Positions 33,478 to 44,110 of a stretch of DNA of 64,000 nucleotides are shown here, piece by piece. The translations under genes and the position numbers were made by a program. The notes under the pieces are model-generated. The model ran no database searches and was not told where the DNA came from. It saw nothing but the letters and a program-made list of their open reading frames with translations. Position 1 is the first letter of the stretch. The number at the start of each line of letters is the position of its first letter. The DNA is from Zoroaster sp. YZ-2022 (Eukaryota > Echinodermata > Asteroidea > Forcipulatida > Zoroasteridae), in NCBI GenBank assembly GCA_029582265.1, contig CM055817.1, positions 56,617,750 through 56,681,749 on the forward strand. The letters run 5' to 3'.

Positions 33478-33860
33478 GACAATGCGACAATGCGACGGCA
33501 CGACGCGACTATGCGACGGCACGACGCGACTATGCGCCGTTGACGGCGTAAGCGGCTAAGGACCATCAATCAACACGGGCGACAATGCGACAATGCGACG
33601 GCACGACGCGACAATGCGACGGCACGACTCGACTATGCGACTGCACGACGCGACAATGCGACGGCCCTATACAAGCAGTACAGAACTATGCGACGGCACG
33701 ACGCGACGGCACGACGCGACTATGCGACGGCACGACGCGACAATGCGACGGCACGACGCGACTATGCGCCGGCACGACGCAACTAAGCGACGGCATTACG
33801 CGACTATGCGTCGGCACGACGCGACTATGCGCCAGCACGACGCGATTATGCGCCGTTGAT
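33478..33860. repeat. 21-bp tandem array, right foldback arm
   Basis: Inverse of the left array, about twice as long. It is interrupted near 33535-33580 by an inner copy of the arm tip (GGCGTAAGCGGCTAAGGACC) and near 33665 by a unique 25-bp piece. Confidence 0.9.
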
Positions 33861-34146
33861 GACGCAAACGGCTAGGGACCAAACCATCATCGCCATACAT
33901 GCGCCGTTTAAATGGCAGTAATGGAATTCCATACCACAGCTAGGCACTGGCCAGGGGTGACGCAACCGACAGCAACCAACGCTTAGTATACACAAAACAA
34001 CAATGGCGCCCCCATCGTTACAGTATGATATAATTTTATTAATAACGATTGAAAATCCAACGATTGTGTATGTCTCTCACTTAAAACGTTCTAAGTGTTT
34101 TAACCCTCCGAGCCACAATACACCACAACTACCACAAGCGGAATAA

Positions 34147-34972
34147 GGGGAGACTCCGGAAGGCACTTTGTATTACGCGTATATAACACTGTTTGGTGGA
34201 CACAATCCTTTTTCTAATGGTCTAAATATATGAATGGAGGTCCCCTAGACACACCCACAAAAGATTGAAGCATTTTGGAAATTTACATGTTGGTTCACCA
34301 CTGATTTGCCAAAAAATGTAACAATTCCTGTAAAGGGAGACTCCGGAAGGCACTTTGTATTACGCGTATATAACACTGTTTGGTGGACACAATCCTTTTT
34401 CTAATGGTCTAAATAGATGAATGGAGGTCCCCTAGACACACCCACAAAAGATTGATGCATTTTGGAAATTTACATGTTGGTTCACCACAAAATTTAATAA
34501 TTACTGTCAAAATACATGCAAAATGCAAACAAATATGACAACAAAATATGACAACAAGAAAATCACAATAAATGGCAATAAATGAAAATTGCAAACAAAT
34601 ATAACAAAATTGACTCACTTGGTCTTGAGGAAGGGATGGTCTTAGACTAAATGGGCTAATATTTATGTACAAAACACTGCTTGGTGGTGTACACAGATGA
34701 ATGGAGGTCCCATTCAACAGTCGTAGCTAGTACTATCGATAGGCGGCGAAACTCAATGGGCTTAGATTTGTACACAACTGAATGGGCTTTGGCTGGGCGC
34801 CCAGCTTTCCCACGGTCGGGGTGACCTTTGCTGAACTCGATGTTAAAGGTTACTATAGTATGTCAAACTAGAAGGTTCCATTGAGGATTACATGTAGTTT
34901 CAGCGTAATTGGCCCAAAGGTGTTTGAGTAATTAAAAAAAATTAAAAAAAGTGCCTTCCGGAATCACCTATT
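34147..34972. mobile_element. MITE with TCCGGAAGGCACTTT termini
   Basis: Left end GGGAGACTCCGGAAGGCAC, right end the complement of GGTGATTCCGGAAGGCAC. The left ~190 bp are present twice in tandem (starts at about 34147 and 34336), and a diverged third piece lies near 34670-34715. Non-coding, about 0.8 kb. Confidence 0.65.
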
Positions 34973-34979
34973 CGATGCT

Positions 34980-37420
34980 CCCAGGGTAAGATAAATACTA
35001 CTGATTAAAATATCTTAAAGTCCATTGAACACTTACTATACGTCTTCAAGACTGGCACAAGTTTGTTATAAACTAGCGCCCTCATTATTCGCTCATGATT
35101 TTAAATCGATTAAAATATTGTTAAAATACTAGCAAACTATGTTGAAAGGTAATAACTTGTTATTTGTATAACAACAAATCCATACAATAATAACACAGGA
35201 AATCATACATTTTCAGACAATTTCAGTTTTTCAAGAATATGTTTTTTTTTTTTACAAAGAAAGCGCACATAAAACTACATTGTACATACCCGTCTTTTAT
35301 TACATTTTTGGATCAGTCTGGGAGCACAATGTTTTAATTTTGATATCCATTATTTATTTATTAATGATTAAATATAGGTTCATAACCGTTGAATAATGTA
35401 CACTGACATGCTTGCCTATAATTCTAATGAATATTTTCTTTGATAGGGGACTTTGGTATAGGCAATTTTATATTTTCTTCCAGTTTTTCTCTGCTCCTTT
35501 TATATCTCATATCTTTTCATAATCTCTCACGTATTGCCGGAAACATCTTTTAATGTTCAGCTTGCTTTTACATTCCAGTTTTAATATTAATTAATCAAAC
35601 AATAGAAGAACAATAGAGGTCCTCACAATTGTGTGTGTGTAAAGTTCACATTAATCCCTTTGATAATTAGGGTCAAATTAGCAACAGTAACAAGGTTTTT
35701 TAATAGTTTTTTGTTCTTAAAAAAGGAATTCGCGGTAAAACTGAAATCCGTGTTTTTTTCCACCTAAAAGCCTATAACGACTGGCGGAAATTGAAGTCGA
35801 CAAACTTGGGCAAAATTTTCCAAAAAGACTCTTTATAAATAGGCCCCAGTTTATACAGCCTAGATATTTCATGCTCCAAATAATAATTATTATTATGTGG
35901 CAACAGTGGGATGTTTGAGGTGATCGCAAATATTAACTTCCATCGACGGACATCGTTGTGAAGCCCTCGGCAACGGAAGCTGGCGTGCAGGGAGGGGTAG
36001 GGGAAAGATGACACTTTCTCCCCACCTTAGAAACGTTCTTGATTTGCTTAAATTTCCTTATATGTTCAAAAAAAATTCAACACTATTCCAAAATTGTTTG
36101 CAATTTCTCAAAATTTGAAGTGGGTCTGGGGGACGGTTAAGACAGGCAAGCGTTTAGGGCGGTCATTCAGATTTAGAATCATCCTTCAAAATGTACACTT
36201 TAAATCTCTCCACAAAAGGAGAAATGGCAGGAGCTCAAATCTTTGAGGATAGGTTTTTTACCATCCAATAAATTCAACAGGCTTGTTTTAAAACTATTTG
36301 GCAATATTTCTGCACAGATTTACAACCTCTCACCTGATTCCATTCCCAAATATTCACAGTAGAATTTAATCAAATGTTTTTAGCACGTATCTCATGTAAC
36401 ACAATCGATTCAATATTCATTGTTGAGACATTCTGGTCCTTCTTCAAAAACAACAGCTAATTTTGTGGTTAAGATCAAGAGATCATTTTCCAAAATTGAC
36501 TCAATAAAATTACACTGTATAAGTTTACATTGCTCACAACTGCTCACACAGAGCTTTCTGAGTGCAAAAGCGGGCCTCAGACCCCACGCCATATGAGTTC
36601 GCTTCAATCGCTGGTTCGCTGGTTTGGATCCCCACACTTTCAAAATCATTCCGCCGCCGTTGAACTGAATGGTATTAATTTGGCCCCTTGTCAATCTTCT
36701 CAGCTTCATTAAGCCTTACACAATATACAGCAATCTGAATCCGTCTACATGGTACACAGTTCCCTTATTATAGCCATAAAATTGTCACATTACCAGCTGT
36801 ACAGATAATTAATTGTCAACTCCAGTAATGAGTTTTTGGAGCGCTAGTCTTGCTAGATGAATAGCCCTTAAGATTTATCCGGATTTTGGCTCAAGAGACC
36901 CCAAATGATTATAATTTTAATATACAATACAAAATCAAGCATACTACCCATTAAGTTCGTTCACCCAAACAAAGTTTATAAAATATATAACCCGTATTTG
37001 GCACAAAACATAATTTAAAAAGCGAACGAATTTTAAAGACAATATCGTTATTAAACGAAACAAAACAAGTTATGAAGTTCGGATGTCGGAAAAGATATTT
37101 CAAAAGTACTTCTGATTCTGATTGTCAGGGCTGGGCTGGCCAATCGGATGACTGTATACGCCCTCATTAAAGGATTATAGTCAGCGTATTAATTTAAGTT
37201 AAAAAAAAAATATATATTATTTTGTTTAATTTACTGGTACCGGTACTAATCCTTGACGGCTGTTTTTTCGTTCAATGTCTCAAATAAAAGCTTTTAACTT
37301 CCTTAACTCCAGTAAAATAGCATTTTAACATTTAAATCTATTTTTTACCATCAAATTAGCCCAAATATGAGCGATATATTAAGCGATATCTCAGAATATC
37401 TTCAGATTCGTAATTTGACA
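34980..37420. other. Probable intron or intergenic sequence, no exon found
   Basis: Region 3' (on the minus strand) of the GPS exon, where the seven-helix exons of an adhesion GPCR would be expected. No hydrophobic frame with splice sites was recognised. It contains the minus-strand dispersed repeat at 36640-36740, shared with 29900-30150. Confidence 0.4.
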
Positions 37421-37423
37421 TAC

Positions 37424-37597
37424 CACAAGGATGGCAAAGTTAGTGGCATGGTTGCAGTTACATGATACTCTTTTATTGGTCAGATCTGCAAAGTCACAAC
37501 CATCCGTTGACCAATCACCGACACCCTTTTCCAGAGCGAAATCACAGAATACGCAATGTACACTGGTTGAATCCTCCTTAGTTACATTATCAGGTGC
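37424..37597 (-). CDS. Adhesion-GPCR-like gene: GPS-motif exon
   Basis: 174-bp exon on the minus strand, from an AG acceptor after a T-rich tract (37598-37599) to a GTATGT donor (from 37423), phase 0 to 0, 58 residues. It carries the GPCR proteolysis site: CVFCDF, GVGDWSTDGC, then CNCNHATNFAILV. In this family the four cysteines and tryptophans form the end of the GAIN domain, and autoproteolysis occurs before the Thr/Ser of the H-x-T triad; here that is HAT. The second tryptophan-type position reads CDF instead of the usual WDF. The seven-helix part should follow but was not found in the window. Confidence 0.85.
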
Positions 37598-38026
37598 CTG
37601 AGACAACAATATATTATCAATATTTATATTATAAGGGCAAAATATAAAGATTGTTCAGACAGACAGTTCTGTACCCATACCATGCATAGCGTCATGTCAT
37701 ACTAATTATACTACTATTATGAACGCAGTGTAATAAATGTATTTCGCGTTTTGCAGAGTCAAAGGGTGAAAGCGATAAAAAGTTTAAAAAAATATTTAAA
37801 AAAACGAAACAAAACAAACAAACAAACAAACACCCCAACACCCCAACAAACAAACAAAACAAACACAAATCAAGAATAGGGATCAAATGATCTCACAGAG
37901 ATCTCAACAGTGAGAACAGGTGTAGATGCAAAACTAAATGTAAAACTCATGACCCATAGCGTAATTTAGGTTAAGGTCAGTTTACCAACAGTTTTTAAAT
38001 GCAATCTTTTCTCGTAGAAATATTAC

Positions 38027-38217
38027 CATGGATTCTATGACCAATGGTTCAGTCAGGTTCACGAGGTCAACATCTTCCACTGTCAGCGAGACCACAGATC
38101 CGGCAACCTCAAGACTTGCGCTGTTATTTCCTCGAGATTTCATGATCCGAGCTGAACTAAACAATGTGTCATCAGCGTAGACTACAAAACTGGCTCGGCG
38201 CTTTGTTGTGTTATCAT
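38027..38217 (-). CDS. Adhesion-GPCR-like gene: GAIN domain exon
   Basis: 191-bp minus-strand exon, acceptor TAG before 38217 and donor GTAATA after 38027. It begins with two bases that complete a codon begun in the previous exon (phase 1) and ends in phase 0, matching both neighbours exactly. The product contains RRASFVVYADDTLFSS and a late DLVNLTEPLVIESM stretch, typical of the beta-rich GAIN subdomain B (F-V-Y-.-N/D, V-x-N-L-x-x-P-V). Confidence 0.85.
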
Positions 38218-38748
38218 CTAGTATGGGACATGCATGACAAAATTAACATAACATGCTTCTTTTATAACTTTGTTTGAAAGTCTTTATAACGAGAAACTTG
38301 TTTGCAGAATATTTTGTGATTCAGATATATATAATATGATCATAATTATAGACAAGATACACTTATAATACGTTAATGGATGGATCATTTTATTCAACTT
38401 TTAACTAATTATTATTTGTATTGCTTTGACTCAGGAAGGGCTTCAGCTACATCGGTTATGTTATCAAAACTACTTTGTAAACAACTAACCTGTTAAAATT
38501 TCACGTAAACGCTGTGTCTTCATAATGAGACAATTTAGAAAATGCATTCTAACTTTCGTTATGTTGATCTCATTTTTCTAAAAAATAACAGCATCTCAGT
38601 TTAGACCTCATTTATAATGAATTATTTATAGGGAAGATTGGTATCATCATCACTTGAACACCAACGAAAGTTTTACATTAAAATTTGACAATCTGTTTAT
38701 ATTTTCTTTTAAATTATAAATTCTACACATTATTTAAAAAATACTAAC

Positions 38749-38835
38749 CATTAGCTGACTGTAATAAGTCAGCAATGTTCCCTGGTAACCGGATAGATGC
38801 CAACACATCAATATCACGTGGTATGTCCTTGCTAT
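38749..38835 (-). CDS. GAIN exon, 3' fragment beyond the Gypsy insertion
   Basis: Distal part of the exon whose proximal part is 48951-49255. It ends at a GTTAGT donor (from 38748), phase 1, compatible with the exon at 38027-38217. It encodes DVLASIRLPGNIADLLQSAN, a typical GAIN segment. Its right edge is the Gypsy LTR; the four bases CTAT (38832-38835) are the target duplication. Removing the element and one CTAT copy leaves an exon of 388 bp that keeps the frame. Confidence 0.85.
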
Positions 38836-39962
38836 TGTGGCGGGTTTCCCAGGCTCAACCTAAGTTCGATAGGGTCAAGTCAGACACCAATTGCGGTGAC
38901 AACAATTCCCCCAAACTAAGATTCTTTCCTAGACGAGATACCACTCAGAGCGATCTCTGGGCCAGGGGTATGAGTCCGTTTTGATGGAAATCTACCACCA
39001 ATTGTGATTGATTGTTAAGTCTATGCTAGCACACAGTTACTCAGAGAAACAAGGCACCTGAAAACAGAATTGTCGGTACAACACTATAATTTATTCAAGT
39101 TATAATTAGCAACATTACTGTGACTGGGTTGGGATTGATTCTTTTATTAACACCTGCATGGGTCCTCTTTCTTTTCAATCTCAATGTATAACTGACAGGT
39201 AATATTACAATGAAAAGTACTCAGCTCGCATCAGCATTACACTACTACATCAGCAATGCCCACTAGCATCAGCCTTAAACAACAGCGTCAACAATGCACA
39301 CTAGCATCAGCCTTAAACAACAGCGTCAACAATGCACACTAGCATCAGCACTAAACAACAGCGTCAATAATGCACACTTGCATCAGCACTAAACAACAGC
39401 GTCAATAATGCACACTAGCATCAGCACTAAACAACAGCGTCAATAATGCACACTAGCATCAGCACTAAACAACAGCGTCAATAATGCACACTAGCATCAG
39501 CCTTAAACAACAGCGTCAACAATGCACACTAGCATCAGCATTAAATAAGAATGCACACTAGCATCAGCACTACACGAGAACATTAGCCGTATACAGTTGG
39601 TATAGCTTTGTACTCATCAGCAATGCACGCCAGCGTTAGCTATGTACAGCTTCCAAAGTTTTGTACCTGCTACGCATCAGCTATGCACGCTAGCATCTAC
39701 AACGTACAGCTCATACAACTTATATTCTCTTTGCAGCTAATGCACCACGCGCTAGTCAGCGACGTACACGCAGAGCTAAGACAATAAACTTACGTCTTTC
39801 TACGCTGGCAGCTACCGCTCTCTTTTGCGCTATGGCATACCGCAGGCAACCACGACCGGCGCAGCCATCGCATCGCTACGCGCCTGCCCAATCAGCGCGC
39901 GCAACATAAGGTCACCCACAATCTAAATATTAGACTGGTATAGTCTTTCACTTTCCGTTACA
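38836..39962 (-). repeat. LTR (3') of Gypsy element 2
   Basis: 1127 bp. Contains about eight 36-bp tandem units (AACAGCGTCAATAATGC..AGCATCAGCACTA) at about 39235-39545. The other LTR is ~38 bp longer, mainly one 36-bp unit. Confidence 0.93.
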
Positions 39963-40880
39963 AAGGCCCGAGCATGGCCGAGAATGCCCCCATACTCGTC
40001 AGCCATAAATACAACAAAAATAGGAAAGTGTGTTATTTCTTAACTTTTTCTTTATAAAACAATATAACACTTAAGGGGGGGGGGGGCAATTTTCAAGAAA
40101 ATTAGTTATTCACAAGAGTTTATACAGAGTTAACTGGGGCCATCTTGTGTAAAGTTTACAATTTTTAAAGTCTAAGATCTGGTTGATTAAATATTCACAA
40201 AATGTACACTAGATTTTTATACAGGAAATTTGCTCATTAAATATTCACAGGAAATTTACATTGATTTTAAGATGCACAGTGTTTCGTTTTAAAATGACCT
40301 GTTCTCAGCGCACTTTTAGCTCCTAGAAAATGCACAGAATTTATTTTATACAAAATTTAAAAGTCTGATTCGTGGCTCATTAAAAGATTGCACCAATTTC
40401 TAAGAGAATGAATTTATACAGAATAAATATAAATTTTGCTAATTAAATATTCACAAGATTTTTACACTGATTTAAGAGGTTGAATTTATACAGAATTAAC
40501 ATAAATGTTGCTAATTAAATATTCACAAGATTTTTACACTGATTTTAGAGGTTCAATTTATACAGAATAAATATAAATTTTTGCTAATTAAATATTCACA
40601 AGATTTTTTTTTACACTGATTTTAGAGGTTCAATTTATACAGAATAAATATACATTTTTGCTAATTAAATATTCACAAGATTTTTTTTTACACTGATTTA
40701 GAGGTTCAATTTATACAGAATAAATATAAGAATTTACTCATAATTTAACAAAATGTGTACACAATTATTAGACTGATTTTTATATAATAGCAGTTTGTTC
40801 TACCGACTTTATAAAACGAATTCTAATGAACTTTTCTACAAAAAAACGCGAACTACAAAACAAAATGCAAACGGATGGTG
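39963..40880 (-). other. 3' untranslated part of Gypsy element 2 with a 75-bp repeat
   Basis: AT-rich region between the C2H2 frame and the 3' LTR. At about 40420-40735 a ~75-bp unit (TTTATACAGAATAAATATAA.., GCTAATTAAATATTCACAAG) is repeated four to five times. A G12 run lies at 40075-40086. No clear polypurine tract was seen at the LTR edge. Confidence 0.7.
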
Positions 40881-40883
40881 TTG

Positions 40884-41660
40884 TTACTCGCTCCCCAGGG
40901 GTCTTCCTTCCTCGTCAACCTCTATGAGCTTGAGGAAGATTCTGGTCTGCTGCTCATTGCTCACCAGAGCTCCATCTAGAAATGTTTGTGAAGAGGTGAA
41001 CTTCTTCACGGTAGCCACTTTCATCCGTTTGGTTGGGGGAGGGACTTCATCAGCCGGCGTGGCTTCAAGGACCACTTCCTCATCTGGACCCTCCAAGGAA
41101 GGAAGTGACGATGGTGTGGAGGAGGGGGCAGGGGACTCAGCTTTCTCCTGCATCATTTGCAGCATTCCTCTTGGCTTGCCTCCTCCAAGCCCGTAAGGCG
41201 TGACCACGGCCCTCGGCGAAAAGGGGGGCTTCTGCAGTGGGGACCTAGGGGTTGGGGACAACGACAAGACTGCCGGATCACCAACTTCCCTTTCTGACGC
41301 AATCTCCTCCGGCACCACCGGAGGGAGACTGGGCAACGACATACTCTTAATAACCGGCTGGCTCCCGGTTACTACCAGGCGTGCTATGGTGCATGGAACA
41401 TTCTCTGCCATGGGGTCCCCTGCAGGACTACCGACAACCCGCTCCATCCCCGTTGGATGACAGCTCGAAATATGATGTTGCAGAGTGGACACTTGACCCG
41501 CCTGGTAAGAACACTGACTGCAACACAGACTCTGCTCTGACTTGTGAACCTCGTGTATATGCCGCCACAGACTCTGTCGTTGATTATACCACTGAGGGCA
41601 CTGCTGGCAATTGAATCGCCTAGCGGGTCTTGCTCTGCCACGGCCTTTTCCTTGCGGCAT
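40884..41660 (-). CDS. Accessory C2H2 zinc-finger protein of Gypsy element 2
   Basis: Open frame downstream of pol; with the ATG of MPQGKGRG at 41660 it gives about 259 residues (an ATG further upstream at 41726 is also in frame). A basic N-terminus is followed by two C2H2 fingers, both C-x2-C-x12-H-x4-H: CQQCPQWYNQRQSLWRHIHE and CSQCSYQAGQVSTLQHHISS regions. The remainder is Ser/Pro/Glu-rich with no recognised domain. It begins about 140 bp after the pol stop. Gypsy elements usually end with pol or an env-like gene, so a nucleic-acid-binding protein here is unusual; its role is unknown. Confidence 0.75.
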   Translation of the reverse strand: MPQGKGRGRARPARRFNCQQCPQWYNQRQSLWRHIHEVHKSEQSLCCSQCSYQAGQVSTLQHHISSCHPTGMERVVGSPAGDPMAENVPCTIARLVVTGSQPVIKSMSLPSLPPVVPEEIASEREVGDPAVLSLSPTPRSPLQKPPFSPRAVVTPYGLGGGKPRGMLQMMQEKAESPAPSSTPSSLPSLEGPDEEVVLEATPADEVPPPTKRMKVATVKKFTSSQTFLDGALVSNEQQTRIFLKLIEVDEEGRPLGSE

Positions 41661-41798
41661 TGTGTTCACCAGTTGTCTGTCTCTTTGTGTCTTTCTAAGG
41701 AACAAAGCACAGAGTACCAAAATCAAAACTCTGAATTAGAAAATATTTATATATTTATATACACTTCCACTCAATACCGTACAATACAACCAAGTATT

Positions 41799-44110
41799 TT
41801 AACAATACCGCATGGGTAACTTGTGGGCCCTCTTAGGGTACCGCCTTTGCGGCGTCTCGCCAGGTGATTCTGGCTGACTACCCTGACCCTCTACTTCTTC
41901 TGTGATGTCAACATCCATCACAGGGGCTGCATTATTAGCCCTAGGCGAAACCTCATCAACACGAACCTCTAACTCAGGTTCTTCCACCTGGTCAAGGGGA
42001 GGGCTTTCTACCGCCTCACCGTTTGACCGGTAACACCAAGGTTGAATCGCCTCACCGACATACGGTTTCAATCTGTCCACATGGACGACCTTTGGTTTGC
42101 TTCCTCGCCTCAGCTGGATGCGAACCGTCACATCTGACAACCGCTTGACAATGAGCCATGGTCCTTCCCACCTCAATTGCAATTTTGGGGAGAGGTGCTT
42201 TTTCTTTGCTGGGTTAAACAGCCAAACCAACTGACCCTCTTTGACACCATGCTCAGAGGCACGCCTGTCATAGTTTCTCTTCTGCCTCCGGGCACTTTTC
42301 CCGAGACATTCTCGAGCCCTATCATGGGCTTGCTGCATGTCACTGCGCAGCTTTTCTGCAAAGTCCGTGTGGGTGCTATTTTGCACCCCTGGACACTCTG
42401 TCACCAAGTCTACCGGGAGACTGACCTCTCTACCCAACATCATCATATTGGGGGACTCCCCGGTCGAGTCATGGGGTGTGCATCGATATGCAAAGGTGGC
42501 ATAGGGGAGAACTTCATCCCAATCTTTTTGCCTCCTCACTGGATCGATCAACACCGACACCATATGGACCAATGTCTTGTTAAATCTCTCGACCATGCCA
42601 TCCGACTTGGGATTATAGGCGGTCGTTCGGGTTTTTGACACGCCGAGAATTCGGCATACCTCACTGAAAACTTCCGATTCAAAGTTTGTGCCCTGATCCG
42701 AATGAAGTTCTTGGGGCACCCCAAATCGACAAACAAACTCATTCACCAACTTTAACGCAACCATAGTTGCAGTTGCATCGGGTAGTGGGTAGGCTTCTAT
42801 CCACTTGGTGCAATAATCACCAACCACCAAAACCCACAGGTTACCACTGTCCGACTTCGGCAGTGGCCCGAGCAAATCTATGGCCACCCTTTCCATGGGA
42901 ACGCCAACCTGATACTGCTGTAGAGGGGCAACCCTCTTCTTAGCAGCCGACTTCCTCCTTGCACAGAGGTCACAACCCCTCAAGAAAGACCGTACATCCG
43001 CAGACATACCTGGCCAGAAATACCTGAACTTCACTTTGGCCAGCGTCTTGCTGACACCCAAGTGGCCACTGAGTTTCCCACCATGCAACTCAGCCAGTAT
43101 TTCCTTCCTGAACTTCAGGGGTAAGACCAACAACCACTTGACCGATTTCCCGTCATCCGACTCCCAACGTCTGGACAATAGCCCTTCACGAACCTCCAAC
43201 TGGTCCCACTGTGACCAATAGGTCTTACAGCTGGCTGTCAAGTGAGACACTACCTTCCATTCAGGACGACCACCGCCGTCCTTCTTAGACTTAATGACCC
43301 AACTCATTGTCTTATCCTGTAACTGGGCTTCCCTTAAAGCCTCAGTGGACAGGAGTGACTGTGCTGTAACGCCCCTGGTTACAGACTCGTCACCTTGAGG
43401 TAGTACCTCGGGGACCTCATGAGTCACCTCGTCACTAACTACCTCTTCACGGCCGCACTGTTTGCATTGCCGCCTCGACATCCCATCAGCATTACCATGT
43501 TTCTTACCAGGCCTATGCTCAATGACCAAGTCGTACTGTGATATGACCTCTATCCACCTCGCCAGCTGACCCTCGGGGTTCTTAAAATTAAGTACCCACC
43601 GCAAGGCAGCATGGTCAGTTCTGACCGTCACCTTCTGACCATACAGGTACTGCTTGAAATATTTCAAGTAAACCACGACTGCCAATAACTCCCGGCGAGT
43701 CACACAATAATTTCGCTCGGGTCTGCTGAGCTTACGGCTCGCATAAGCCAGGACTTTCTCATCGCCATCTTGGATCTGCGACAAAACCGCCCCGATACCA
43801 TTGCCACTGGCATCGGTGTCCAAGATAAAGTCACCATCGGGGATTGGATACGACAGAATTGGGGCAGTCTGGAGCCTGCCCTTCAACTCGTCAAACGCCA
43901 CCTGACAAGACTCAGACCAGACAAATTCTCTTGATTTCTCGGTCAAAGCGTGGAGTGGGCTCGCAATCTCTGCGAAACCTTGAATGAACTTCCGGTAGTA
44001 CGATGCAAGGCCCAAAAAGCTTCTTACATCACGCACACATCCCGGAACTGGCCAATTTGCTACCGCCTGGACCTTCTGAGGGTCTGTGGCCACTCCTCTG
44101 CGGACACAAT
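41799..44110 (-). pseudogene. Gypsy element 2 pol, second part: RT end, RNase H, integrase
   Basis: About 770-residue frame. RT connection (FLGLASYYRKFIQG), RNase H (FILDTDASGNGIGAVLSQ; TDHAALRWVLNFKNPEG), integrase zinc-binding HHCC (H..GHLG..CDLCARRK), DDE core (AIDLLGPLPKS; HSDQGTNFESE; MVERFNKTL), and a C-terminal GPWLIVKRL..VVHVDRLKPY module. It lies in a different frame from the first part of pol; the shift is at about 44085-44110. All catalytic acidic residues are present, so the frameshift is the main visible defect. Confidence 0.88.

Larger units (their letters stand above)
31645..33935. mobile_element. Foldback-type transposon with long inverted arms
   Basis: Arms of about 0.6 kb (left, 31645-32245) and 0.95 kb (right, 32986-33935) are inverted copies, with outer ends GGTATGGAATTCCATTACTG. 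Each arm carries an array of 21-bp units built on GTCGCATAGTCGCGTCGTGCC. The right array is longer and itself partly inverted. A 740-bp central loop contains a smaller hairpin at 32486-32609. Long inverted repeats with inner tandem repeats are the layout of foldback elements. No transposase; open frames through the arrays are Arg/Ser repeats of no meaning. Confidence 0.8.
31016..34022. mobile_element. Solo LTR (TGTGGCGG..CGTTACA) with a nested foldback element
   Basis: Left end TGTGGCGG at 31016, right end ATCGTTACA at 34022, each flanked by GTAT (31012-31015 and 34023-34026), a 4-bp target duplication. Removing the nested foldback at 31645-33935 leaves about 716 bp. Its ends match the style of the Gypsy 2 LTR (TGTGGCGGG..CGTTACA). 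No internal retrotransposon sequence remains, so it is a solo LTR from recombination. The strand was not determined. Confidence 0.75.

Noticed and set aside
36410..36709. 99-codon minus-strand frame
   Set aside because: Overlaps a dispersed repeat also present at 29900-30150 and has no domain.
40075..40086. Polypurine tract of Gypsy element 2
   Set aside because: The G run is on the plus strand and over 100 bp from the LTR, whereas the element lies on the minus strand.
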